The notes: generated by a model from the letters alone, not told the origin. DNA of 64,000 nucleotides from Chloroflexota bacterium (GCA_012729455.1 JAAYDC010000029.1:1-64000), one strand, 5' to 3'; shown: positions 18,643 through 26,434, numbered from the stretch's first letter. Numbers and translations are program-made.

Positions 18643-18750
18643 GCCACTTGCTTCATGCGGGATGGCATGTTTATATCCGCGGAGAGGGACTTGTCAAGCG
18701 CAACCGCGCTGTGCCCAGCGCGTATAGCCTTCAGCAGTTGGAGAGAACCT

Positions 18751-19032
18751 ATGTTGAACCCGTTTTTTGGCCCATTTAGTCACCGCAACCTGCGCCGCAA
18801 CATCCGCTACAACAGCGGCTGCTGCCTCTTTCGGCTGATTCAGCTGATCCTGGTAGGGTTCGGAATCAAGTACCTCTACGACCGTTCGCGCACCGAAGGC
18901 CCCACCCAGGTGTGGCCGCCGCAGCCGTCCACCAAAACCATCGACCAGCTGCCGCCCGCCGAGCCCGTCCCGGGGCGCGAGACCGCCAAGTTGGATCCGG
19001 ACGCCAAGGATCCGTGGGTCGACCCGGTCTAA
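18751..19032 (+). CDS. Small single-pass membrane protein
   Basis: A 93-residue protein beginning at ATG 18751 with GGAGAG upstream. It has a basic N-terminus (R-N-L-R-R-N-I-R-Y), a hydrophobic segment about residues 23-42, and a proline-rich, charged tail, consistent with one transmembrane helix and a short soluble tail. The open frame continues upstream, but that part overlaps the minus-strand GNAT gene and is judged spurious. No function is recognised. Confidence 0.6.
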   Translation: MLNPFFGPFSHRNLRRNIRYNSGCCLFRLIQLILVGFGIKYLYDRSRTEGPTQVWPPQPSTKTIDQLPPAEPVPGRETAKLDPDAKDPWVDPV

Positions 19033-19111
19033 GCCGCCGATAAGCCCTTGATCGGGTGCCAATCTGCATCTAAGATGGGGGCATTATCCGGTATCGTCAG
19101 GAGGATGCCTC

Positions 19112-20194
19112 ATGTTCGAAAACCGCGTCGTGCTCAACCTGCTGGTGACGGACGAATCGCCGCGCAACTCGGAGGGCGCCTTTGCCAGCCTGGCGGATGG
19201 CAGCACCCTGTATGCCTGGTCGCGCTATCAGGGGAATGACCCCGACGACTGCTCCCCGGCGGTGATCGCCGCGCGCACCTCCCCCGACGAGGGGTGCACC
19301 TGGCCGGATGACACCATACGTGAGGTGGTTGGGCGCGAAGGCCGCTGCAACGTGATGAGCGTCTCGCTGCTCAGGCTGGCCGACGGCCGCCTGGCGATGT
19401 TTTACATTCGCAAGGAATCGTTCCTGGATTGCCGGCCCAGGATGCGCATCTCTACCGACGAGGGCAGGACCTGGAGCGAACCCAGCTTGTGCATCGCCGC
19501 CCCGGGCTATTTCGTGGTTAATAACGACCGCATCATCCAGCTGAAATCCGGCAGGCTGCTGATCCCGGCCGGCTACCACCGCGCGCGCAGCACCTCCCTA
19601 GAGGTATCCGACTACGGCCAGCTCGACTTTCGGGCGCTGGCGATGTTTTTCTATTCCGACGATGCCGGCCAGAGCTGGAAGGAAGCCCCCGACTGGCTGG
19701 CGCTGCCCTTGCCCAACCAGATGGGCCTGCAGGAGCCCGGCGTGGTCGAGCTCAAGGACGGGCGCATCCTGGGATATGCGCGCACCGATACCGGCACGCA
19801 CTGGCGCTTTATCTCTGACGACGGCGGCCTGCACTGGCATAGCCTCGAGGCGTGGCAGGCCTTTCCGGCGCCCTGCTCGCCTCTGTGCATCAAGCGCATC
19901 CCCAAAACCGGCGATCTGCTGGCGATCTGGAACGACACCTCCATCGATATCGGCGCCCAGGCTTCGAGCTGGGGGCGCACCCCGCTGACGGCGGCTATCT
20001 CGCGCGATGACGGCGAGACCTGGTCCAAGAGCAAGCTGGTGGAAGACGATCCGCGGCGCGGCTACTGCTATACGACGATCCATTTTACGCGCGACGACGC
20101 CGTGCTGCTCGCGTATCAATCCGGCGGGGTGGATATCTCGGTGCTGGCTGAGCTGACCATCCGGCGCATCGCGCTCGACTGGTTCTACGCCTAG
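19112..20194 (+). CDS. Sialidase-like (BNR/Asp-box) protein
   Basis: A 360-residue six-bladed propeller of the exo-alpha-sialidase superfamily. At least five Asp-box motifs (S-x-D-x-G-x-T-W) are visible: S-P-D-E-G-C-T-W, S-T-D-E-G-R-T-W, S-D-D-A-G-Q-S-W, S-D-D-G-G-L-H-W and S-R-D-D-G-E-T-W. It lacks a signal peptide, so a cytoplasmic glycosidase acting on imported sugars is likely. The classic sialidase R-I-P and arginine triad are not obvious; activity on other sugars is possible. AGGAGG precedes the ATG. Its stop codon overlaps that of the convergent SDR by four bases. Confidence 0.8.
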   Translation: MFENRVVLNLLVTDESPRNSEGAFASLADGSTLYAWSRYQGNDPDDCSPAVIAARTSPDEGCTWPDDTIREVVGREGRCNVMSVSLLRLADGRLAMFYIRKESFLDCRPRMRISTDEGRTWSEPSLCIAAPGYFVVNNDRIIQLKSGRLLIPAGYHRARSTSLEVSDYGQLDFRALAMFFYSDDAGQSWKEAPDWLALPLPNQMGLQEPGVVELKDGRILGYARTDTGTHWRFISDDGGLHWHSLEAWQAFPAPCSPLCIKRIPKTGDLLAIWNDTSIDIGAQASSWGRTPLTAAISRDDGETWSKSKLVEDDPRRGYCYTTIHFTRDDAVLLAYQSGGVDISVLAELTIRRIALDWFYA

Positions 20195-21054
20195 AGATTG
20201 TCCAGCAGGCCTTTATCGTCGTGCTTTTTGGCACGTTCGACGGCTGGCCTGATAAAGAACTGATGCGTGATCCAATCCGTCAGCCTGGGAAAGAGGGTGC
20301 GCGTCAGCACCGCCGGCAGCCCGGGGGGCATTAGCACGCGTGCCTTGCGTTTGGCAGCCCCCCGCAGGGTGATCTCGGCGGCGCGCTCGGCGCTCATCAT
20401 GCGCTTGGTATAGACGCTGCGCCCCAGTTCGGTATAGTGACGGCCGTGCGCGTCGATGATGTTCTCGTTGAGTTCGGTGACCACCCAGTATGGGCACACC
20501 AGCGTCACCGCAATACCGTTGCCGGCCAGTTCCATGCGCAGGGCATCCGAAAGGCCCACCAGCGCGAATTTGCTGGCCGAGTAACTGCTGGCTCCCGGGA
20601 TGGCAAGGTAGCCGCCCAGCGAGGCAATGTTGACGATGCGCCCGCGCGAGGCCGTCAGGGCCGGCAGGGCGTAATAGGTACAGTTGAGCACCCCGTAAAA
20701 GTTGACCTCCATCAGACGGCGAAAGAGGGTCAGGTCGGGCATCTCGGCCAGCTTGGCGAACTGCGACATGCCGGCGTTGTTGATAAGCATGTCGACGCCG
20801 CCGAACTCGCTGATGCACACGCGCAGGAGCTCGCGGCACTGGGCTTCGTCGGCCACGTCCGTCGGCACGGGGAGGGCCTCGCCGTCCAGTGCGCGGCATT
20901 CTTCGGCCAGAGCCTGCAGGCGCTCCACACGGCGCGCCGCCAGCACCAGCTTGGCGCCCTGGCGAGCCAGCTGGCGGGCGAGCTCGCGCCCGATCCCGCT
21001 GGATGCGCCGGTAACGATCACGACCTGCCCGCGGAAGGGGGATTTCTGTAGCAT
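20191..21054 (-). CDS. Short-chain dehydrogenase/reductase (DltE/YqjQ-like)
   Basis: A 287-residue SDR with T-G-A-S-S-G-I-G at the N-terminus, N-N-A-G-M, the catalytic Ser in V-N-I-A-S-L-G-G and Y-S-A-S-K. The C-terminal extension (P-G-L-P-A-V-L-T-R-T-L-F-P-R) resembles the SDR group often annotated as oxidoreductases of lipid or fatty-acid metabolism. The ATG at 21054 is chosen over upstream in-frame starts because GCAGGAGG lies just before it. The substrate is unknown. Confidence 0.88.
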   Translation of the reverse strand: MLQKSPFRGQVVIVTGASSGIGRELARQLARQGAKLVLAARRVERLQALAEECRALDGEALPVPTDVADEAQCRELLRVCISEFGGVDMLINNAGMSQFAKLAEMPDLTLFRRLMEVNFYGVLNCTYYALPALTASRGRIVNIASLGGYLAIPGASSYSASKFALVGLSDALRMELAGNGIAVTLVCPYWVVTELNENIIDAHGRHYTELGRSVYTKRMMSAERAAEITLRGAAKRKARVLMPPGLPAVLTRTLFPRLTDWITHQFFIRPAVERAKKHDDKGLLDNL

Positions 21055-21107
21055 GGCAGACCTCCTGCGGGGTATTGTAAGCCAAATGCGGGAGACGGGA
21101 AAGAGAT

Positions 21108-21138
21108 AAAAACAGACCCCCCATTGCTGGGGGTCTGT
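21108..21138 (-). terminator. Intrinsic terminator of GlsB-type gene
   Basis: ACAGACCCCC/GGGGGTCTGT stem with a short loop; on the minus strand it is followed by TTTTT. It separates the small membrane protein gene from the SDR. Confidence 0.75.
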
Positions 21139-21171
21139 CACAATAACTGTTCGGCTGAAAGCGAGAATCAA

Positions 21172-21423
21172 CTAGGCACGACGGGCGGCGCGGCCGATCA
21201 GCTTTACGATCAGCAGCAGCACAACAGCGCCGAGCAGCGACCACACGATGCTCATGAAATCAAAGCCGCCGGAGAGAGCGCCCTTGCCGACCAGCCAGCC
21301 GGCGATCACGGCGCCGATGATGCCGACCAACAGGTCAACCAGGAACCCGCCGGGGCTCTTGACGATCAGGCTGGCAATCCAGCCAACCAGCGCACCAATC
21401 AGGATCGTGATAACGATGTTCAT
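21172..21423 (-). CDS. GlsB/YeaQ/YmgE family membrane protein
   Basis: An 83-residue protein with three glycine-rich transmembrane helices, including G-A-L-V-G-W-I-A-S-L and V-G-I-I-G-A-V-I-A-G-W-L, the signature of the transglycosylase-associated (stress-response) membrane protein family. The ATG at 21423 has GGAGGGG upstream; a longer version would start without a ribosome-binding site. The family is induced by general stress in several bacteria, but its biochemical role is unclear. Confidence 0.88.
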   Translation of the reverse strand: MNIVITILIGALVGWIASLIVKSPGGFLVDLLVGIIGAVIAGWLVGKGALSGGFDFMSIVWSLLGAVVLLLIVKLIGRAARRA

Positions 21424-21515
21424 GACAGACCCCTCCAGGGGCAGCCGCTCCACCTGACTCGTTTCACGGCATTATCCGTTACTGTACTTTGCCGTGCTAT
21501 CAGTCAGCCTCCGGC

Positions 21516-22913
21516 TTACACGCCCTTTTCTGTCTCGACTTTCTCCCGTCCGTTTTTCGGCGGAAAGATCAGGAAGATGGCATTCAGCAAAATGCCCATC
21601 ACGGCCGCTGTGGCGATTGCCGGCGGGTTGCCATCCGGGAATACTCCCGCCAGCCACCTGGCGTTCAGGGGCAGGTTTCCGCCCGGGAACACCGAGCCGC
21701 CCACACCAACGATCAGGATCAGCGCGCCTACCGCCAGCTGGCGCGAATCGAACAGGTTGACCCTTTCGGACTGGATCAATGCCACGCCCTGCAAGGCGAT
21801 AATGCCAAAGAAGAAAATGGCAAGTCCGCCCGTAACGCCGGTCGGCAGGGTGTTGATCAGCGCCGACAGCTTGCCCACAAACCCGAGCAGCATGGCGATC
21901 ACGCCAGCCGCGATCAGCACCGGCACGCTATAGCAGCGCGTGATGGCCATCAGCGAGTTGTTCTCGCCATAGTTGGTGCCCGCGCAGCCGCCCAGCAGGC
22001 CGTTGATCGAATCTCCCAGGCCGTCCAGGACCAGGTTCAGGCCGATCAGCTTGCTGATCGTCGGGCGCGGACGCTGCATCTCGTCAGCCAGAGTATCGAT
22101 GTACAGGCTGATCTGATACAGGTGCGCGGTCGATTCCGGGATCGTCGCAATCGCGATCGGGGCGATCGCAAGAATCGCCGACCACCTAAAGATCGGCGTG
22201 GTAAAGGGCGGCAAGCGCAGCCACTGGGCATCTACCACCGGCTGGAAAAAGGCCGCCTTGTCGGGCGTCAGGATCAGCGAGAGCAGATAGCCCGCCAAGG
22301 TGCCAAAGATCACCGGCAGCATCGAGATCAGCCCCTTGCCGCGGATATAGACCGAAAAGAGCACCGTCGCCACCAGGGTAAAGAGCGCCACGACCCAGTC
22401 AGCTCCCGCCATATCGAGGGCCGTCTTGGCCAGCGACAGGCCGATCACCATTGCGACCGACCCCGTCACGATCGGAGGCAGCACTTTATCCAGCGCGTCC
22501 TTGCCGATCAGGCGGATGATCACGCCCGCCAGCATCGAGACCAGACCGGTCGCCACAATGCCGCCCTGTGCCACACGGATACCCTCGCGCAGCGCCTCGG
22601 GGCTGGCGGCAGCCAGGTCACCGACGCCGGCGTTGTACGAGATGATGCTGACCACGGCGGCGATGTACGAAAAACTCGAACCGTAATAGAGCGGGATGCG
22701 GCGGCCTGAAAGCAAAAGCGCCACGACGGTGGCCAGGCCGGAACCAAACAGCGTCACGCCCACGTCAAAGTGGGTGAGCAGGGCCACCAGCACCGTCGCC
22801 GGAAACATGGCGATGACGTGCTGCAGGCCCAGCAGGATCGTGGCGCCTAGAGGCGGGGCATCCTGCGGGAGGTACCCGATCCGTCGTTGCGAACTGGCGG
22901 TGTTGGCTGACAC
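21516..22913 (-). CDS. NCS2-family uracil/xanthine permease (UraA-like)
   Basis: A 465-residue transporter with about 14 membrane segments. Characteristic motifs are L-Q-H-V-I-A-M-F in TM1, Y-G-S-S-F-S-Y-I, I-A-I-A-T-I-P-E-S-T (counterpart of the UraA substrate-binding Glu in TM8), and N-Y-G-E-N-N-S-L-M (second binding Glu in TM10). These match proton-coupled uracil permeases better than the xanthine/urate group, which carries Q in the second motif. The GTG at 22913 follows AAGGAGA by six bases. A structured leader and intrinsic terminator precede it, so expression is probably controlled by attenuation. Confidence 0.9.
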   Translation of the reverse strand: MSANTASSQRRIGYLPQDAPPLGATILLGLQHVIAMFPATVLVALLTHFDVGVTLFGSGLATVVALLLSGRRIPLYYGSSFSYIAAVVSIISYNAGVGDLAAASPEALREGIRVAQGGIVATGLVSMLAGVIIRLIGKDALDKVLPPIVTGSVAMVIGLSLAKTALDMAGADWVVALFTLVATVLFSVYIRGKGLISMLPVIFGTLAGYLLSLILTPDKAAFFQPVVDAQWLRLPPFTTPIFRWSAILAIAPIAIATIPESTAHLYQISLYIDTLADEMQRPRPTISKLIGLNLVLDGLGDSINGLLGGCAGTNYGENNSLMAITRCYSVPVLIAAGVIAMLLGFVGKLSALINTLPTGVTGGLAIFFFGIIALQGVALIQSERVNLFDSRQLAVGALILIVGVGGSVFPGGNLPLNARWLAGVFPDGNPPAIATAAVMGILLNAIFLIFPPKNGREKVETEKGV

Positions 22914-22969
22914 AGCATTCTCCTTTCGCTTGGCACGAACTGTTTGACGGCCCAGCACGGGCGGCAGGC

Positions 22970-22996
22970 AAAAAAAATCTAGCGCGTGCGCTAGAT
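22970..22996 (-). terminator. Leader terminator upstream of permease gene
   Basis: ATCTAGCG/CGCTAGAT 8-bp stem, CACG loop, followed on the minus strand by eight Ts. It lies in the 5' leader, 57 bases before the GTG start, so it would abort transcription unless prevented. Confidence 0.85.
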
Positions 22997-23083
22997 CAAT
23001 TGGGCAATGGCCGGCAAACGCCGGTTACACGCGGAAGCATCAGTTTGGAACCATTCACTGCTTGCCCCTGCCTGACCGTATTA
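22997..23083 (-). promoter_or_regulatory. Candidate riboswitch or attenuator of the permease gene
   Basis: Immediately 5' of the leader terminator, the minus-strand RNA can form a closing stem GGGCAA/TTGCCC (23062-23067 with 23002-23007). It encloses CAGT/ACTG (23041-23060) and CCGGC-GTTT-GCCGG (23011-23024), a three-way-junction-like arrangement. CGCGTG at 23028-23033 is complementary to CACGCG inside the terminator and could form an antiterminator. I do not see the purine-riboswitch consensus or a convincing PyrR site. Confidence 0.5.
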
Positions 23084-23089
23084 ACGGGG

Positions 23090-23118
23090 AGTATAGCACA
23101 ACTAGATGCAGCGCGCAA
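23090..23118 (-). promoter_or_regulatory. Promoter of permease gene
   Basis: On the minus strand TTGCGC (23113-23118), 17 bases and TATACT (23090-23095). The predicted start, near 23083, places the whole structured leader in the transcript. Confidence 0.5.
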
Positions 23119-23157
23119 GAAGCAAGTGAGGTGCATATCTAGTGGTGTATTCGGGGT

Positions 23158-23185
23158 TTGGCAGCGGCGGTCGGGTGCATACAAT
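23158..23185 (+). promoter_or_regulatory. Promoter of the small-gene operon at 23.2 kb
   Basis: TTGGCA (23158-23163), a 16-base spacer and TACAAT (23180-23185), 27 bases before the first ATG. Confidence 0.5.
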
Positions 23186-23211
23186 ATAGTGACATTCATG
23201 GAGACAGCAGC

Positions 23212-23385
23212 ATGATCCTGCATGCCCCGCGCCTGACGCTGCGGCCCCGGACGGCAGAGGATGCCGTGCGCCTTGCCCAGCCTGGCAGCGGCCCGCTCCT
23301 GGCCGAGCTGCTCTCCCGGCGCATCAGATCCCGGGTGCAGCTGGCGCACGAGTGCAAGTGGTACACCCGCGAGGATCAGCCGTGA
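23212..23385 (+). CDS. 57-aa GNAT N-terminal-like fragment
   Basis: A short ORF with ATG at 23212 and GGAG nine bases upstream. The first 22 residues (A-P-R-L-T-L-R-P-R-T-A-E-D-A) match the first strand and helix of GNAT acetyltransferases, but the acetyl-CoA-binding part is absent. It ends in a TGA that overlaps the GTG of the next gene (GTGA), so the two are translationally coupled. Likely the remnant of a GNAT gene. Note that a GNAT C-terminal remnant occurs three genes downstream. Confidence 0.45.
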   Translation: MILHAPRLTLRPRTAEDAVRLAQPGSGPLLAELLSRRIRSRVQLAHECKWYTREDQP

Positions 23386-23786
23386 AACACACGCGCAAAC
23401 CGCGCTGGTTCAAGCCCGAAGTCGCCATCCTGGGGGTGGTGCTGCTGGCGGCCCTGCTGGGCTGGCAGATCGAGCGGCGCTACCGGCCGCTGCACCGCCT
23501 CTACGACCAGGTGCGCTACGAGGCCTATAACCACTATCTCCCCTGCGAGGCCCTGCCGACCGCCAAAGAGGCCGAGGCGATCCTCGCCGACCACGCTGAA
23601 GCCGCCGAACGCATCCGCCAGACCGATCCGGGCTACACCGATATCGTGCTGGATACCGAGCGCTGCCCCGGCCGCGCGGATGCCGTGATCACCTACTTTG
23701 ACCGCGACGACCGGCGCGTGATCGAGGCGATCCTGTCGTACAGGGTCGACTTTTTCGGCATCCCGGCGCGCTGGCGCAGGAGCTAG
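23382..23786 (+). CDS. Small membrane-anchored protein, paralog of the 28.8-kb gene
   Basis: A 134-residue protein starting at GTG 23382. An N-terminal transmembrane segment (V-A-I-L-G-V-V-L-L-A-A-L-L-G-W) is followed by a soluble domain with N-H-Y-L-P-C-E-A-L-P, C-P-G-R-A-D-A-V-I-T-Y and F-F-G-I-P-A-R. Two cysteines are shared with the protein encoded at 28826-29209, which has the same order of motifs, so the pair forms a small family. Function unknown. The domain probably lies outside the membrane and may be disulfide-stabilised. It is coupled to its neighbours by very short spacings. Confidence 0.75.
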   Translation: MKHTRKPRWFKPEVAILGVVLLAALLGWQIERRYRPLHRLYDQVRYEAYNHYLPCEALPTAKEAEAILADHAEAAERIRQTDPGYTDIVLDTERCPGRADAVITYFDRDDRRVIEAILSYRVDFFGIPARWRRS

Positions 23787-23787
23787 C

Positions 23788-24402
23788 GTGCGCCTTCGTC
23801 TCTCGGCCGATCTGGCAGCCCTGGCGCTGATTCTCGCCGCCACCGCCCTCTTGTTCGGCGCGATCGGCTGGTGGCGCAGCACCTCGCTGGTGCCGCTGAT
23901 GTACTTTACCCGCGATGCCGTAGCCCTGCGCCACGCCCCCTGGTATACCGGCATGCTCTCGCAGCTCGGCATCATGACCTGGGTGGCCGCGGCAACCGCT
24001 GCCCTGTTGGGCGCGCTGGCCCTGCCTGCCGGGCGCACGCGCAGCATGCTGGCGACCTTTGGCGCCATCACGGCCTACATCGCCCTGGATGACGCCTTTT
24101 TGCTGCACGAGGTCGTCATCCCGCACAGCATTGGCCTGCCCGAAAGCGGCGTGTATGCCCTCTACCTGCTGCTGACGGGCGCTGCGGCGCTCTGCTTTTG
24201 GCGCGAACTGCTCGCACACAGCCGACTGCTGCTGGGAGCCAGCATCGTGCTGCTGGGGGCGCCGGTAGTGCTGGATATGCTGCAGCAGATCAGCCCCGCG
24301 CTCGAGCCCTGGATGGCCGCCAGCAAGCTGGCCGGGCTGTGGTGCTGGGCGGCCTACTGGCTGCGCCGTTCGCTGCAAGCCCTGCGCGAGACGCACCGAT
24401 GA
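23788..24402 (+). CDS. Six-TM membrane protein of unknown function
   Basis: A 204-residue protein from a GTG one base after the preceding stop codon. About six hydrophobic helices are visible. A conserved-looking polar motif, A-L-D-D-A-F-L-L-H-E, is embedded near residue 95 inside a membrane segment; acidic/histidine groups of this type may bind a metal. The stop codon TGA overlaps the ATG of the next frame (ATGA). I recognise no family with confidence. Confidence 0.65.
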   Translation: MRLRLSADLAALALILAATALLFGAIGWWRSTSLVPLMYFTRDAVALRHAPWYTGMLSQLGIMTWVAAATAALLGALALPAGRTRSMLATFGAITAYIALDDAFLLHEVVIPHSIGLPESGVYALYLLLTGAAALCFWRELLAHSRLLLGASIVLLGAPVVLDMLQQISPALEPWMAASKLAGLWCWAAYWLRRSLQALRETHR

Positions 24403-24793
24403 AGGATCATCTGGCGACCGCGCGCGCGTATGCCGCCGCCTGGATGGTGACCGAATCGCTCTTTGCAGACGGCCTGCGTGCGGTCTACAACCCCGCGCAC
24501 AACCACGCCCAGATCGGCTACGGCAAGGTCATCGAGCTGATCGCCTGGGGCGCGCCGGGCGGGATGATCATCTCTTATGACGATGCCTGGGCAGCACGGA
24601 TCGGCGAGCTGCCGGCCGCCTCCGAGCTGGATGTGCTGGCAGAAGCCATCACGCGCCTGTGCGGACGCGCGCCGCACCCTGCAAGTTCTACGCCGAACAC
24701 GCCCCCGCACTGCAGTCATCCGCGGCGCGGGCGCTGGTTGAACGCTGCGGGTTTATCAGACTCGGCGATGCCCTGCTCGTGTACGCCGCCTGA
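24399..24793 (+). pseudogene. GNAT-like acetyltransferase, frameshifted
   Basis: The frame from ATG 24399 encodes M-K-D-H-L-A-T-A-R-A-Y and a core with I-G-Y-G-K-V-I-E-L-I-A-W-G-A. It loses coding character after L-C-G-R-A-P near 24680. A different frame then continues with F-Y-A-E-H-A-P-A-L-Q and A-L-V-E-R-C-G-F-I-R-L-G-D-A-L-L, a typical GNAT C-terminal strand, and stops at TGA 24793. A single net frameshift near 24670-24685, in a GC-rich run, would join them. Decayed gene or assembly error are both possible. Confidence 0.6.
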
Positions 24794-24794
24794 T

Positions 24795-24812
24795 CTGGTA
24801 CAACCGTACCAG
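24795..24812. promoter_or_regulatory. Inverted-repeat operator upstream of aldolase
   Basis: CTGGTACAACCGTACCAG: 7-bp arms around AACC. It ends six bases before a TACAAT -10 box (24819-24824) and covers the -35 position, as expected for a repressor site of the GntR or LacI kind. Confidence 0.45.
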
Positions 24813-24843
24813 GCATGCTACAATACCATTCTGGAGGCCTGCC

Positions 24844-25731
24844 ATGCCGATTGCTCCGCTGCAGCCGATGCTCGCCGCCGCCCGCGCGGGCGGCTATGCC
24901 TTGGGCTATTTTGAAGCCTGGGACCAAACCTCGTTCGAGGCCGTTATCGCCGCCTGCGAGCGTGCTCAGGCGCCCGCCATCTTGGGCTGGGGCGGCGCCA
25001 TCACGAGCTATGATTGGCTCGAATCGGGCGGCATCGAACAGCAGGCCGGCATCGCCATGGCGCTGGCTGAGCGCGCCACGGTGCCCTGCGCGGTGATGTT
25101 TAACGAAGCCAAGACCCTCGCGCACCTCGAGCGTGCCTTGGCGTTGGGGGCCAACGCTGTCATGCTGGATAGCTCGCATCTTGAATACGCCGAGAATCTG
25201 GCCTCCGCCGCTGCCCTGTGCCAGCTGGCGCACCCCCTGGGGGCGGCCGTCGAGGCCGAGCTGGGGCGCTTGGGAGATGCCTCCGATCCCAACTCCGTGC
25301 CCGAACTGACCGATCCAGTCCAGGCGGCCGAGTTCGTGGCAGCCAGCGGGGTGGATGCGTTGGCCGTCTCGGTGGGCAATGTGCACGTGATGACGGCCGG
25401 TGAATCGGGGGTCGATCTCGAGCGTCTGGCGGCGATCGCGGAGGCTGTGGATGTGCCGCTGGTGATCCACGGCGGTTCGGGCTACCCGGCCTGGGCGGTA
25501 CGCGAGGCGATCGCGCGCGGGGTCTGCAAGTTCAACGTCGGCACCCGCTTAAAGGGGCGCTGGCTGCGCGAGCTGCGCGCGGCTCTCTCGGCACTGCCCG
25601 AGGCGCTCGATATTCAACAGACGGTCGGCTCGCGCAACCGCGGCGATGTGCTCGAGCGCGTGCGCGAGGGGCTGATCGCCGAGATCCTCCACATGCTCGA
25701 GCTCTACGGCGCGGCAGGGCGCGTATCGTGA
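24844..25731 (+). CDS. Class II ketose-bisphosphate aldolase-like protein, atypical metal site
   Basis: A 295-residue TIM-barrel protein of the class II fructose-/tagatose-bisphosphate aldolase family. Recognisable segments include V-M-L-D-S-S-H-L, A-V-E-A-E-L-G-R-L-G-D, S-V-G-N-V-H and V-I-H-G-G-S-G followed by F-N-V-G-T. The segment that in true aldolases reads H-x-D-H, with the catalytic Asp and one zinc His, is M-F-N-E at residues 85-88. The other two His ligands appear present. It may act on a different substrate, bind metal differently or be non-aldolase. The start has GGAGG upstream. Its stop overlaps the GTG of the phosphoesterase gene, indicating a two-gene operon. Confidence 0.85.
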   Translation: MPIAPLQPMLAAARAGGYALGYFEAWDQTSFEAVIAACERAQAPAILGWGGAITSYDWLESGGIEQQAGIAMALAERATVPCAVMFNEAKTLAHLERALALGANAVMLDSSHLEYAENLASAAALCQLAHPLGAAVEAELGRLGDASDPNSVPELTDPVQAAEFVAASGVDALAVSVGNVHVMTAGESGVDLERLAAIAEAVDVPLVIHGGSGYPAWAVREAIARGVCKFNVGTRLKGRWLRELRAALSALPEALDIQQTVGSRNRGDVLERVREGLIAEILHMLELYGAAGRVS

Positions 25732-26390
25732 CGCGCATGCGCCTCCTGGCCCTGGCCGACCAGGAGGTCGACGGGCTCTACAGCCCCAACCTGCTGCAGC
25801 ATGCGCCGAATGTCGACTGCGTGCTCTCTGCCGGCGACCTGCCGTTCGGCTATCTGGACTATATCCTGACGATACTCAACCGCCCGCTCTATTACGTGCA
25901 CGGCAACCACACCCAAAAACGTGCCCTGCACGGCAGCGACGAGCTCTCGGAAGAGATCGAGGGGGCCACGAATCTGCACATGCGCACCGTCAACTACCGC
26001 GGGCTGCTGCTGGCCGGCCTGGAGGGCTGCCGGCGCTATCGCAACGCCGAACACCAGTATTCCGAGGCGCAGATGGGGCGGCGCGCCATGCACCTGGCCC
26101 TCAGGCTGCAGCGCAACCGCATGCGTTATGGCCGCGCGCTGGATATCCTGGTGACGCACGCTCCGCCAGCCGGCATCCACGACGGCGATGATCACGCCCA
26201 TCGCGGCTTTCAGGCCTATCTGGCGCTGATGCGCTGGTTCCGCCCGCGTTACTTGGTGCACGGCCACACCCACATCCACCGCCACGACCAGCCGCGCCGC
26301 ACGCGCTACCAGGATACCACCGTGCTGAACGCCTACGGCTACCAGTTGATCACCCTCGACCTGCCGGAGCCCAACCCGGCTGCGCGCTGA
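25728..26390 (+). CDS. Calcineurin-like metallophosphoesterase
   Basis: A 220-residue protein with the metallophosphoesterase motif series L-A-L-A-D-Q-E-V-D, S-A-G-D-L-P, V-H-G-N-H-T, V-T-H-A-P-P and V-H-G-H-T-H. The first motif has D-Q-E in place of the usual D-x-H, so one metal ligand is atypical. Translation starts at a GTG overlapping the aldolase stop (GTGA). The coupling suggests hydrolysis of a phospho-sugar or nucleotide in the same pathway, which is inference. Confidence 0.88.
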   Translation: MTRMRLLALADQEVDGLYSPNLLQHAPNVDCVLSAGDLPFGYLDYILTILNRPLYYVHGNHTQKRALHGSDELSEEIEGATNLHMRTVNYRGLLLAGLEGCRRYRNAEHQYSEAQMGRRAMHLALRLQRNRMRYGRALDILVTHAPPAGIHDGDDHAHRGFQAYLALMRWFRPRYLVHGHTHIHRHDQPRRTRYQDTTVLNAYGYQLITLDLPEPNPAAR

Positions 26391-26401
26391 GATCCGCACA
26401 T

Positions 26402-26434
26402 AAAAACAGGAGGGGCACCATGCCCCTCCTGTTT
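26402..26434 (-). terminator. Bidirectional intrinsic terminator
   Basis: AAACAGGAGGGGC/GCCCCTCCTGTTT, a 13-bp stem with a 5-nt loop. On the minus strand it ends in TTTTT after the sugar-binding protein gene. The plus-strand phosphoesterase transcript can also use it. Confidence 0.85.

Noticed and set aside
22997-23083. Purine riboswitch before the permease
   Set aside because: The three-way-junction outline is similar, but the conserved junction and loop sequences are not present.
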